The translations under genes were made by a program, and so were the position numbers. From Gammaproteobacteria bacterium (GTDB lineage Bacteria; Pseudomonadota; Gammaproteobacteria; Steroidobacterales; Woeseiaceae), in NCBI GenBank assembly GCA_029881015.1, contig JAOUNK010000216.1:1-5900 (forward strand): a stretch of 5,900 nucleotides of DNA, read 5' to 3'. Below the pieces are notes generated by a model. It worked only from the letters and a program-made list of their open reading frames with translations, was not told the origin of the DNA and ran no database searches. The number at the start of each line of letters is the position of its first letter. The stretch's first letter is position 1. Below are positions 1-5,714 of the stretch, piece by piece.

Positions 1-92
1 ACGAGGATACCGTTCCGGGCGTCAATGTTACGCCATTCGACGGCCGGAACTGGGAGCAGAATTCCGCCAAATTGTCTCCGATAAGCGACTGA
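1..92 (+). CDS. C-terminal fragment of an unidentified protein
   Basis: The frame starting at base 3 stays open for 29 codons to a TGA at 90-92 and reads EDTVPGVNVTPFDG, then a tail ending in KLSPISD. Its third codon positions are clearly GC-rich (about 20 of 29), as expected for a real gene here. The competing frame starting at base 2 is AT-rich in that position. The piece is too short to assign a family, and I do not recognise it. It would be the gene upstream of ygiM on the same strand, about 55 bases away. It might instead be non-coding or belong to a gene on the other strand. Confidence 0.45.
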   Translation, partial: EDTVPGVNVTPFDGRNWEQNSAKLSPISD

Positions 93-110
93 TTTGCCTG
101 AATATTAACT

Positions 111-117
111 GGAAGGA
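111..117 (+). promoter_or_regulatory. Possible ribosome binding site favouring a TTG start for ygiM
   Basis: GGAAGGA is a good Shine-Dalgarno match and lies 9 bases before an in-frame TTG at 127. The family-like ATG at 148 has no Shine-Dalgarno sequence of its own. If this site is used, the protein gains seven N-terminal residues (MSYSCRI) in front of the signal peptide. The choice between 127 and 148 is unresolved. Confidence 0.4.
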
Positions 118-147
118 TTCTAGCGCTTGTCTTATAGTTGCCGGATT

Positions 148-819
148 ATGAAAAGACTACTCAGCAGCGCACTGGTTTTGTGCGCATTTATCGCCCCGGC
201 CGCCGTCGCGGAATCGGTGTGGGTTACGGACCAGTTCGAAATCACACTGCGCTCGGGGCCCAGTACGAGCAACGCCATTCGCCTCTCGGTCGGGAGTGGT
301 ACCCGTCTTGAGGTCATCGAGCGCGATGCCGACACCGGCTACACCCACGTGCGGACGCAGGGCGGTACCGAGGGGTGGGTATTGACGCGTTACCTGATGA
401 ACGAGGCGAGTGCCCGCGAGCAGCTTGAGAAGCTGACGAGCCAGCTCACCAATGCGAATTCCCGCGGCAGCACGCTGGATTCGCAGCTGAATGCGATCAA
501 GGGCGAGTACGATGCGGCCGGCAAGAAAATCGCGACGCTCGAACGTGAAAAAGCCGCGGTCGAGGCAGAACTGGCCGAGATCAGGCGAACGGCTGCCAAC
601 GTGCTGGCAATCAACGACCAGAACAAGTCCTTGATGGACCAGCTGACGGCAGCGCAGATTCGCGCTGATACGCTTGAGCAGGAAAACCGTGTGCTGGCAG
701 GCCAGACGACACGCTACTGGTTCATGTCGGGCGGCCTCGTGCTGCTGGTCGGGATAATCCTGGGGATCTGGCTGCCGCGCATTCGCTGGCAGCGGCGCTC
801 TCGTTACGACCGTTTCTGA
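148..819 (+). CDS. ygiM: YgiM-family SH3b domain protein with signal peptide, coiled coil and C-terminal membrane anchor
   Basis: The product is 223 residues from the ATG at 148, close to the roughly 206 of E. coli YgiM. Residues 1-21 form a signal peptide (MKRLL, a hydrophobic core, then AVA before ES). A bacterial SH3 domain spans about 24-83, with typical LRSGPST and EGWVLTRYL motifs. A charged, heptad-like coiled coil runs from about 86 to 186. A transmembrane helix at about 190-208 (YWFMSGG to GIWLP) is followed by a strongly basic tail (RIRWQRRSRYDR) that should stay in the cytoplasm. The SH3b and coiled-coil parts would therefore face the periplasm, anchored at the inner membrane. Bacterial SH3b domains often bind cell-wall peptides, but the precise function of this family is not established. 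A TTG at 127 with a better ribosome site is an alternative start. The gene ends 12 bases from the convergent ppsA stop. Assignment to the family is firm; the role is not. Confidence 0.88.
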   Translation: MKRLLSSALVLCAFIAPAAVAESVWVTDQFEITLRSGPSTSNAIRLSVGSGTRLEVIERDADTGYTHVRTQGGTEGWVLTRYLMNEASAREQLEKLTSQLTNANSRGSTLDSQLNAIKGEYDAAGKKIATLEREKAAVEAELAEIRRTAANVLAINDQNKSLMDQLTAAQIRADTLEQENRVLAGQTTRYWFMSGGLVLLVGIILGIWLPRIRWQRRSRYDRF

Positions 820-831
820 CGCGAGCCTTCC

Positions 832-3198
832 TCAGTCGACCGTTTCGCCGGCCAGGAACATCCACGTTTCGATAACCGTATCGGGATTGAGCGACATGCT
901 TTCGATGCCCTGGTCCAGCAGCCAGCGCGCGAGGTCCGCATGGTCTGAAGGTCCCTGACCACAGATACCCACGTACTTGCCGTGCGCCTTGCAGGCAGAG
1001 ATGGTCATCGCCAGCAGCGCTTTTACGGCATCGTCGCGTTCGTCAAAGGTGTCGGCAACCAGTGCCGAATCCCGGTCGAGGCCCAGCGCAAGTTGCGTCA
1101 TGTCATTGGACCCGATCGACATGCCGTCGAAGTGTTCGAGATACTGGTCCGCCAGCAGGGCGTTGGTCGGTAATTCCGACATCATGATGACCTTCAGGCC
1201 GTGCTTGCCGCGCTCGAGACCATTCAATGCCATGAGATCGATGACGTCCTTCGCCTGCCTGACGGTCCGCACGAAGGGGATCATTATCTGGACATTGGTG
1301 AGGCCCATTTCCTCGCGCACGCGCCGCAATGCGCGGCACTCCAGTTCAAAGCAGGGCTTGAAGCTCTCCGATACGTAGCGCGCGGCCCCGCGAAATCCGA
1401 TCATCGGGTTCTCTTCATCGGGCTCGTAACGCGCGCCACCGATGAGATTCGCGTATTCGTTGGACTTGAAGTCCGACGTCCGCACAATGACGGGCTCGGG
1501 CGCGAACGCCGCCGCGATGGTCGCAACGCCTTCGGCGAGCTTATCAACGAAGAACTCGACAGGATCCGGATAGCCGGCCATCTGGTCGTCAATGGCGGCC
1601 TTGGTAGCGGCGTCTTGCGACGCATAGTCCAGCAGAGCCTGCGGGTGCACCCCGATCATACGATTGATGATGAACTCGAGGCGTGCCAGGCCGACGCCCC
1701 GGTTCGGTATGTTGGCGAAGTCGAAAGCGCGATCCGGGTTGCCAACATTCATCATGATCTTGACGGGTATTTCAGGCAGCGCGTCCAGCTCGATGTTCTT
1801 TTCCTCGAAATCGAGACTGCCTTCATACACGAAACCTTCGTCACCCTCGGCGCAACTCACGGTGACTTCGGAACCGTCCGGGATCTTCTCGGTCGCGTCG
1901 CCGCAACCCACCACGGCCGGGATGCCCAGCTCGCGGGCGATGATCGCTGCATGGCAGGTCCGTCCGCCGCGATTGGTCACGATGGCAGAGGCACGTTTCA
2001 TGACGGGCTCCCAGTCCGGGTCCGTCATGTCGGAAACGAGAATGTCGCCGGCCTTGACGCGGTTCATTTCCGCAACCGACCGGATGACTTTGGCCGTGCC
2101 GGCGCCGATCTTGTGGCCGATGCTGCGGCCGGTAATGATGACCTCGCCTGTGTCCTTGAGCGTAAAACGCTGGATAGATCTCCCGCTGCGGCTTTGCACG
2201 GTCTCCGGCCGTGCCTGCAGAATGTAGAGCTTGCCGTCATTGCCATCCTTGCCCCACTCGATGTCCATGGGCCGGCCGTAGTGATTTTCGATCGTGACGG
2301 CCATCTTTGCGAGTTCAATGATGTCGTCGTCGGAGATCGAGAACCTGAGGCTGTCACTTTCGTCCACGTCGACGGTGTCCACGGTCTTGCCCGGCTCGGG
2401 ATTGTCGCTGTAGACCATCTTGATGGCCTTGCTGCCGAGGTTTTTCCTGAGGATCGGTCGCAGTCCGGCTGCCAATGCGGGTTTGTAGACATAGAACTCG
2501 TCCGGGTTGACTGCGCCCTGTACCACGGTCTCGCCGAGTCCCCAGGAGGACGTAATGAATACCGCGTCGCGGAAGCCGGTTTCTGTGTCCAGCGTGAACA
2601 TCACGCCGGATGCGCCAACGTCGCTGCGCACCATCGTCTGGACGCCGGCGGAGAGCGCGACATCGGCATGGTCGAAGCCATGGTGAACCCGGTAGGCAAT
2701 GGCGCGATCATTAAACAGTGAGGCAAACACCTGGTGCATGGCCTCGACCATGTTTTCCAGGCCGCGGACATTCAGAAAGGTCTCCTGCTGACCTGCGAAC
2801 GACGCGTCGGGCAGATCCTCGGCCGTGGCCGAAGAGCGAACCGCGACAGCAATGTCCTTGCCGGCGCTCATTTCGTCCCAGGCGGCGCGCACATCGCGCA
2901 TGAGGTCGTCGGGGAGGGGGGTCTCCAGTATCCAGCCACGGATCGTCGCTCCGGCGCTTGTCAGTGCATCGATATCATCGACGTTGAGGTCGTCGAGAAG
3001 ACCGTGAATTCGCTTGTCGAGTCCATCGGCGGCCAGGAACTTGCGATACGCAGCGGACGTGGTGGCGAACCCGCCGGGTACAGAGACGCCCAGGTTCGCG
3101 AGATTGCTGATCATTTCACCGAGTGAGGCATTCTTGCCGCCAACGGTCTCAACGTCGTCCATGCCAAGCTCAGCGAGCTTGATGACATATTGCTCCAA
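832..3198 (-). CDS. ppsA: Phosphoenolpyruvate synthase (pyruvate, water dikinase)
   Basis: This cytoplasmic enzyme makes phosphoenolpyruvate, AMP and phosphate from pyruvate, ATP and water, the entry step of gluconeogenesis from three-carbon compounds. It has 788 residues against 792 in E. coli. The N-terminal ATP-grasp-type nucleotide domain (about 1-340) shows GGKNASLGEM at 20-29 and RSSATAEDLP at 121-130. The swivelling phosphohistidine domain follows, with GGRTCHAAIIARELG and catalytic His416. The C-terminal TIM barrel (about 470-785) carries the substrate residues Arg506, Arg573, Glu675, the SND triad 697-699, and the proton-donor Cys746 in GICGQG. These sit exactly five residues before their E. 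coli counterparts, so the enzyme looks fully active. Thr414, two residues before the histidine, is the known site of PpsR regulation. The start is TTG, chosen because AAGGGAG lies six bases upstream and the N-terminus then matches the family; Met13 is too far in. It diverges from ppsR. Confidence 0.97.
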   Translation of the reverse strand: MEQYVIKLAELGMDDVETVGGKNASLGEMISNLANLGVSVPGGFATTSAAYRKFLAADGLDKRIHGLLDDLNVDDIDALTSAGATIRGWILETPLPDDLMRDVRAAWDEMSAGKDIAVAVRSSATAEDLPDASFAGQQETFLNVRGLENMVEAMHQVFASLFNDRAIAYRVHHGFDHADVALSAGVQTMVRSDVGASGVMFTLDTETGFRDAVFITSSWGLGETVVQGAVNPDEFYVYKPALAAGLRPILRKNLGSKAIKMVYSDNPEPGKTVDTVDVDESDSLRFSISDDDIIELAKMAVTIENHYGRPMDIEWGKDGNDGKLYILQARPETVQSRSGRSIQRFTLKDTGEVIITGRSIGHKIGAGTAKVIRSVAEMNRVKAGDILVSDMTDPDWEPVMKRASAIVTNRGGRTCHAAIIARELGIPAVVGCGDATEKIPDGSEVTVSCAEGDEGFVYEGSLDFEEKNIELDALPEIPVKIMMNVGNPDRAFDFANIPNRGVGLARLEFIINRMIGVHPQALLDYASQDAATKAAIDDQMAGYPDPVEFFVDKLAEGVATIAAAFAPEPVIVRTSDFKSNEYANLIGGARYEPDEENPMIGFRGAARYVSESFKPCFELECRALRRVREEMGLTNVQIMIPFVRTVRQAKDVIDLMALNGLERGKHGLKVIMMSELPTNALLADQYLEHFDGMSIGSNDMTQLALGLDRDSALVADTFDERDDAVKALLAMTISACKAHGKYVGICGQGPSDHADLARWLLDQGIESMSLNPDTVIETWMFLAGETVD
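3183..3191 (+). promoter_or_regulatory. Candidate extended -10 element for ppsR
   Basis: TGACATATT fits an extended -10 (TGn followed by a four-of-six match to TATAAT). It would start transcription near 3198, about 46 bases before the ppsR ATG. There is no convincing -35 box. The motif lies within the first codons of ppsA, read on the opposite strand. It is found by eye only and is weak. Confidence 0.2.
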
Positions 3199-3204
3199 GT
3201 CCTA

Positions 3205-3211
3205 CTCCCTT
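3205..3211 (-). promoter_or_regulatory. Ribosome binding site deciding the TTG start of ppsA
   Basis: On the minus strand this reads AAGGGAG, a strong Shine-Dalgarno sequence, six bases before the TTG at 3198. No ATG lies in the right place, and the next in-frame methionine is residue 13, inside the conserved N-terminus. Confidence 0.75.
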
Positions 3212-3228
3212 GTGTTCCTCGGCAGGCA

Positions 3229-3241
3229 TGGGACAATCCCA
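3229..3241. repeat. Short inverted repeat just before the ppsR start
   Basis: TGGGA and TCCCA are separated by CAA, giving a five-pair stem with a three-base loop that ends four bases before the ppsR ATG. It covers the only Shine-Dalgarno-like bases there (GGGA). It could be a hairpin that limits ppsR translation, half of an operator, or chance, since five-pair repeats are common. Confidence 0.3.
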
Positions 3242-3244
3242 CCG

Positions 3245-4069
3245 ATGGTTGAGCGCGTCGTATTTTTTGTGTCGGATCAAACGGGTGTCACTGCGGAGAC
3301 ACTGGGCCACAGTCTGATTACGCAGTTTGCCGGGCAGAATTTTCGCCAAACGACTTTGCCATTTATAGATACTGAAGACAAGGCGCGCGAGGCGGTGCGG
3401 GTAATCGACGCGACCGCGGCAAACGGGGCACCTCATCCCATCGTTTTTTCGACAATCGTGCAGCCGAATTTGCGCAAGATCGTCAAGGAATCAGTGGGCC
3501 TGCACCTCGACATCTTTGACGCCTTCCTGGAGTCATTGGCCGATGAGCTGGGCGCGGCACCCGAGTACCTGTCCGGGCGTGCGCATGGCGTGAGTGACAT
3601 CGATGCCTACATGAAACGTATCGAGGCGACCAATTTCGCGCTGGCCAATGACGACGGTGGGGTTAGTCGCAACTACGACGTAGCCGACGTGATCCTCGTG
3701 GGTGTTTCCCGATCGGGCAAGACCCCCACCTGCCTGTACCTGGCACTCCAGTACGGTGTGTACGCGGCAAACTACCCACTGACTGAGGACGAGCTGGAGA
3801 CCGGTACGCTGCCGGATTTCCTGCTGGAACACAAGCACAAGCTATTTGGGTTGACCATCGAGCCGGAGAGGCTGCGAGATATTCGCAGGGAGAGACGACC
3901 GCACGGTCATTATTCGACCACTCAGCAGATTCGCTTCGAGCTGCGGGAGTCGGAGAAGATCTTCCGGCGCTACGGTATTCCGAATGTGAATACGACGAGT
4001 TTTTCGATCGAGGAAATCGCGAGCCGAATCCTGGATAGTACCGGGGTAGAGCGCAGAGTTCGACCCTGA
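3245..4069 (+). CDS. ppsR: Phosphoenolpyruvate synthase regulatory protein (PSRP, DUF299 kinase/pyrophosphorylase)
   Basis: The family is bifunctional. It inactivates PEP synthase by ADP-dependent phosphorylation of a threonine next to the catalytic histidine, and restores activity by a phosphate-dependent reaction that releases pyrophosphate. The product has 274 residues, a normal length. The N-terminus VVFFVSDQTGVTAETLGHSL (5-24) is the family hallmark. The P-loop GVSRSGKT sits at 153-160, followed by PTCLYLA and the conserved ANYPL (175-179). The C-terminal part carries the conserved region after TIEPERL and a helix ending in SIEEIASRIL. The ATG at 3245 gives the family-like N-terminus. 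An in-frame GTG at 3212 would add 11 unconserved residues and is not favoured. No clear Shine-Dalgarno sequence precedes the ATG. It is divergent from its target gene ppsA, an arrangement also seen in E. coli, which supports the assignment. No key residue appears to be missing. Confidence 0.96.
   Translation: MVERVVFFVSDQTGVTAETLGHSLITQFAGQNFRQTTLPFIDTEDKAREAVRVIDATAANGAPHPIVFSTIVQPNLRKIVKESVGLHLDIFDAFLESLADELGAAPEYLSGRAHGVSDIDAYMKRIEATNFALANDDGGVSRNYDVADVILVGVSRSGKTPTCLYLALQYGVYAANYPLTEDELETGTLPDFLLEHKHKLFGLTIEPERLRDIRRERRPHGHYSTTQQIRFELRESEKIFRRYGIPNVNTTSFSIEEIASRILDSTGVERRVRP
3262..3291 (-). promoter_or_regulatory. Candidate sigma-70 promoter for ppsA
   Basis: On the minus strand GTGACA (3291-3286, five of six to TTGACA) is followed after 18 bases by AAAAAT (3267-3262, four of six to TATAAT). 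Transcription would begin near 3255, giving a leader of about 57 bases before the ppsA TTG. The promoter would lie wholly inside the first 16 codons of ppsR. It is a by-eye match without experimental support. Confidence 0.3.
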
Positions 4070-4095
4070 TATTACCCGCCATGTGCTGCTATATT
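4066..4095 (+). promoter_or_regulatory. Candidate extended -10 promoter for the DUF1249 gene
   Basis: CTGATA (4066-4071, four of six to TTGACA) is followed after 18 bases by TATATT (4090-4095, five of six to TATAAT). A TGC immediately before the latter makes it an extended -10. The predicted transcription start is near 4102, the A of the best ATG, which would give a leaderless mRNA. The -35 overlaps the ppsR stop codon. Confidence 0.4.
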
Positions 4096-4104
4096 GGCAG
4101 CATG
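4080..4104. repeat. Inverted repeat enclosing the -10 box and the DUF1249 start codon
   Basis: CATG-T-GCTGC (4080-4089) pairs with GCAGCATG (4097-4104), leaving one unpaired T, around the seven-base loop TATATTG. That gives nine pairs with one bulge. The right arm includes the ATG at 4102. No T-run follows, so it is not a typical intrinsic terminator for ppsR. It may be an operator overlapping the promoter or an RNA hairpin in read-through transcripts. Confidence 0.45.
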
Positions 4105-4557
4105 TTGCTCGATTCATACCTTGTACCTGAGACGGCTGCGAAGCCTGGCAGCTTCGTCGGCCTTATGGCTCTGTATGAGAGCAATTACCTGCGTTTGCGA
4201 CGCCTGATCCCGGAGATCGATCGTGTCGACGGCTGCTTTCGATCGCGAGTGGCCGGCGATTGCGACCTGCATGTCGCGATCCTGGAGCGCTGCAGGTACA
4301 CCGTGACGCTGTCGCTGACCTATCACTTCGAAACCGACGACGGCCTGTGTGCCGATCCCGACATGGCCGTGCGCGTCTACCTGGACGGCCAGCTTGCGGA
4401 AGTCATGGCGATGGGCAACACACAACGCCATGCGCAGCTGCGCAAGCTCGTGCTCGAACATCGTGAAGAGCTCGACCGAAGGTGGCGTCTCAACGTCGTC
4501 CTGAACAAGTGGCTCGACTACCTTGCCGAGCAGGGACACATGATCCTCGATCGCTGA
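4102..4557 (+). CDS. yqiB: DUF1249 / YqiB-family protein
   Basis: The product is a small soluble protein of 151 residues, close to the roughly 140 of E. coli YqiB, with no signal peptide or membrane segment. It matches the family along its length. ESNYLRLRRLIP (26-37) corresponds to the conserved N-terminal helix. MAVRVYLDGQLAEVM (88-102) is the central strand region. LNKWLDYLAEQGHM (134-147) is the conserved C-terminal helix. The biochemical function of the family is unknown. In E. coli yqiB lies with nudF and cpdA; here it follows ppsR instead, so that context is not kept. The ATG at 4102 was chosen because it gives about the same distance to the first conserved helix as in relatives. The ATG at 4081 would add seven residues (MCCYIGS) and overlaps the likely promoter. 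Neither has a Shine-Dalgarno sequence. Family assignment is good; the start is less certain. Confidence 0.82.
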   Translation: MLLDSYLVPETAAKPGSFVGLMALYESNYLRLRRLIPEIDRVDGCFRSRVAGDCDLHVAILERCRYTVTLSLTYHFETDDGLCADPDMAVRVYLDGQLAEVMAMGNTQRHAQLRKLVLEHREELDRRWRLNVVLNKWLDYLAEQGHMILDR

Positions 4558-4650
4558 AACTGTCGATTAAGTCAGCGTTTCGCGCCCTTGCTCCTGACAC
4601 TATTACGTTCAATAGCGCGAGATAATTCAGCGCGCAAACAGGATTATGTA

Positions 4651-4656
4651 AAGAGG
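4651..4656 (+). promoter_or_regulatory. Ribosome binding site deciding a GTG start for the coiled-coil gene
   Basis: AAGAGG lies six bases before the in-frame GTG at 4663, a good arrangement. The more upstream TTG at 4588 has no such site, and the stretch between them is AT-richer and promoter-like (for example CTGACA and GATAAT, although their 21-base spacing is too long for a standard promoter). Confidence 0.6.
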
Positions 4657-4662
4657 CGGTCC

Positions 4663-5697
4663 GTGGCAGGTATCACGACAATCTTCAAAGGCGAGCAGGA
4701 ACACGCGCCACAGGACAATGACAAGCTCATTGACCTGTTCCGCAACCGTGTGGAATTGAAGAAAGAGTTCGCGGCGCTGCGCAACGAGAAATACCAGCTT
4801 CAGGACCGCATCAAGGCACACCAGGGAGCCACGGAGCGTGTACAGCAAAAACTGAATCACCTCGAGTCACTCTTGCTGGATCCCGAGTGGGTGCATAACG
4901 TGGTTGTTTTCTACCAGATGCGACGCCTTGCCGCGCACTGCGAGGTCAAGATCCAGCGCTTCGCAGAACAGCTTAAACAGCAACGTGAGCAACGCGTGCA
5001 CAGCAAGGCGCTGGTAACCTGGAACGAAGAACGCAAGCAATCCACCCAGGCCGTGCAGGCCAGGATCGGAGAGCAGCGATTGCGAGTCCAGAGGCTCGAG
5101 GACCGGTTGCAGGCGGAACGCCATAAGCTGCTGTCGATGGGCGGTGTCGCCAAGATGTTGCGGGGACGCTTACAAGCCACGCAGGTCGCGAACCTCGAGT
5201 CCGCTGTCGCCGCAGCGCAGAGCAAGGAGCAGGACTTGCTGCTCGAACTCGAACGTGCCGAGGCGCTGGATCCGCCGGCTCACCAGGGTTTGACCATTGC
5301 CGCGAAACGCTCCATTAATCTCATGATCCTCGCCTTCGTCCAGCAGCTCTACCTCGATTTCGCCGAAGACAACCTGGCTATCTTGGCCAAAGAGTCCAGC
5401 GAGAGGAGTGTGGGGGCCGTCAACTACGGCACCCGGTACGAGTGTGACCAGTTACTAGATACGCTCCTTAGTCGCAGACAGGAAGTCGAACGGGCCGACG
5501 ATTGTGCCGACTTGCTCAAGAAACGGGCAAAGATGATTGCGGAGTATGCGACGTTCCGGCACGACGATGATGCTGTCCCGGTACCCAGCTCGGTAGCCAC
5601 CGTTTTCGACATCGATCGGAACGGCGTCGTGCACAAGTCGGACGTCAATATTCTCGGAGAGAATTACTTCGGTGTGGCCAAGGTAATGAGCCGCTAG
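4663..5697 (+). CDS. Unrecognised coiled-coil protein with a C-terminal EF-hand/dockerin-like loop
   Basis: I do not recognise the family. From the GTG at 4663 the product has 344 residues, with no signal peptide or transmembrane segment, so it is probably cytoplasmic. It is mostly helical and highly charged. A first coiled coil spans about 20-73 (KLIDLFRNRVELKKEF onward). A second, rich in Gln, Arg and Glu, spans about 85-200, with a break at SMGGVAKML near 158-166. A further helical region lies at about 210-300. An acidic, proline-containing linker (HDDDAVPVPSS) leads to DIDRNGVVHKSD at 316-327. This has acidic or Asn residues at loop positions 1, 3, 5 and 12, Gly at 6 and Val at 8, as in EF-hand and dockerin calcium loops, and is followed by VNILGENYFG. 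A longer version starting at TTG 4588 (369 residues) is possible but lacks a ribosome site. It follows the DUF1249 gene by 105 bases on the same strand and probably has its own promoter. A structural or scaffolding role is only a guess. Confidence 0.8.
   Translation: MAGITTIFKGEQEHAPQDNDKLIDLFRNRVELKKEFAALRNEKYQLQDRIKAHQGATERVQQKLNHLESLLLDPEWVHNVVVFYQMRRLAAHCEVKIQRFAEQLKQQREQRVHSKALVTWNEERKQSTQAVQARIGEQRLRVQRLEDRLQAERHKLLSMGGVAKMLRGRLQATQVANLESAVAAAQSKEQDLLLELERAEALDPPAHQGLTIAAKRSINLMILAFVQQLYLDFAEDNLAILAKESSERSVGAVNYGTRYECDQLLDTLLSRRQEVERADDCADLLKKRAKMIAEYATFRHDDDAVPVPSSVATVFDIDRNGVVHKSDVNILGENYFGVAKVMSR
5608..5643 (+). other. EF-hand/dockerin-type calcium-binding loop within the coiled-coil protein
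   Basis: The twelve codons encode DIDRNGVVHKSD. Position 1 Asp, 3 Asp, 5 Asn, 6 Gly, 8 Val and 12 Asp fit the calcium-loop consensus; His at 9 is tolerated. The following VNILGENYFG resembles the helix after a dockerin loop. Only one loop is present, whereas EF-hands and dockerins usually come in pairs, so calcium binding would need dimer pairing or a partner. It is seen directly in the sequence; binding is inferred. Confidence 0.55.
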
Positions 5698-5714
5698 CAG
5701 CGCGACCCGGAGAG

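Noticed and set aside
2..151. A frame open from the left edge to a TGA at 149-151 that would overlap the ygiM ATG as ATGA, like a coupled operon
   Set aside because: Its third codon positions are AT-rich (about 21 of 49 G or C) and the translation looks random, with scattered Cys and Arg. The frame ending at 92 has gene-like composition.
820..831. Terminator between ygiM and ppsA
   Set aside because: The spacer is only 12 bases, and no hairpin with a T-run was found in it or at the adjoining gene ends.
807..846. Ten-base direct repeat CGACCGTTTC at 807-816 and 837-846, flanking the convergent ygiM and ppsA stops
   Set aside because: Both copies lie in coding sequence, there are only two, and no palindrome or mobile-element feature accompanies them. 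It is likely chance.
1201..2721. A 506-codon open frame on the plus strand opposite ppsA
   Set aside because: It lies entirely inside the well-supported ppsA gene on the other strand. Long antisense frames are expected from GC-rich codon bias. It has no recognisable domain and no ribosome binding site.
3199..3300. Possible Cra (FruR) operator, as known for E. coli ppsA
   Set aside because: No sequence resembling the TGAA-CG-TTCA palindrome is visible. GATCAAACGGG is too far from it.
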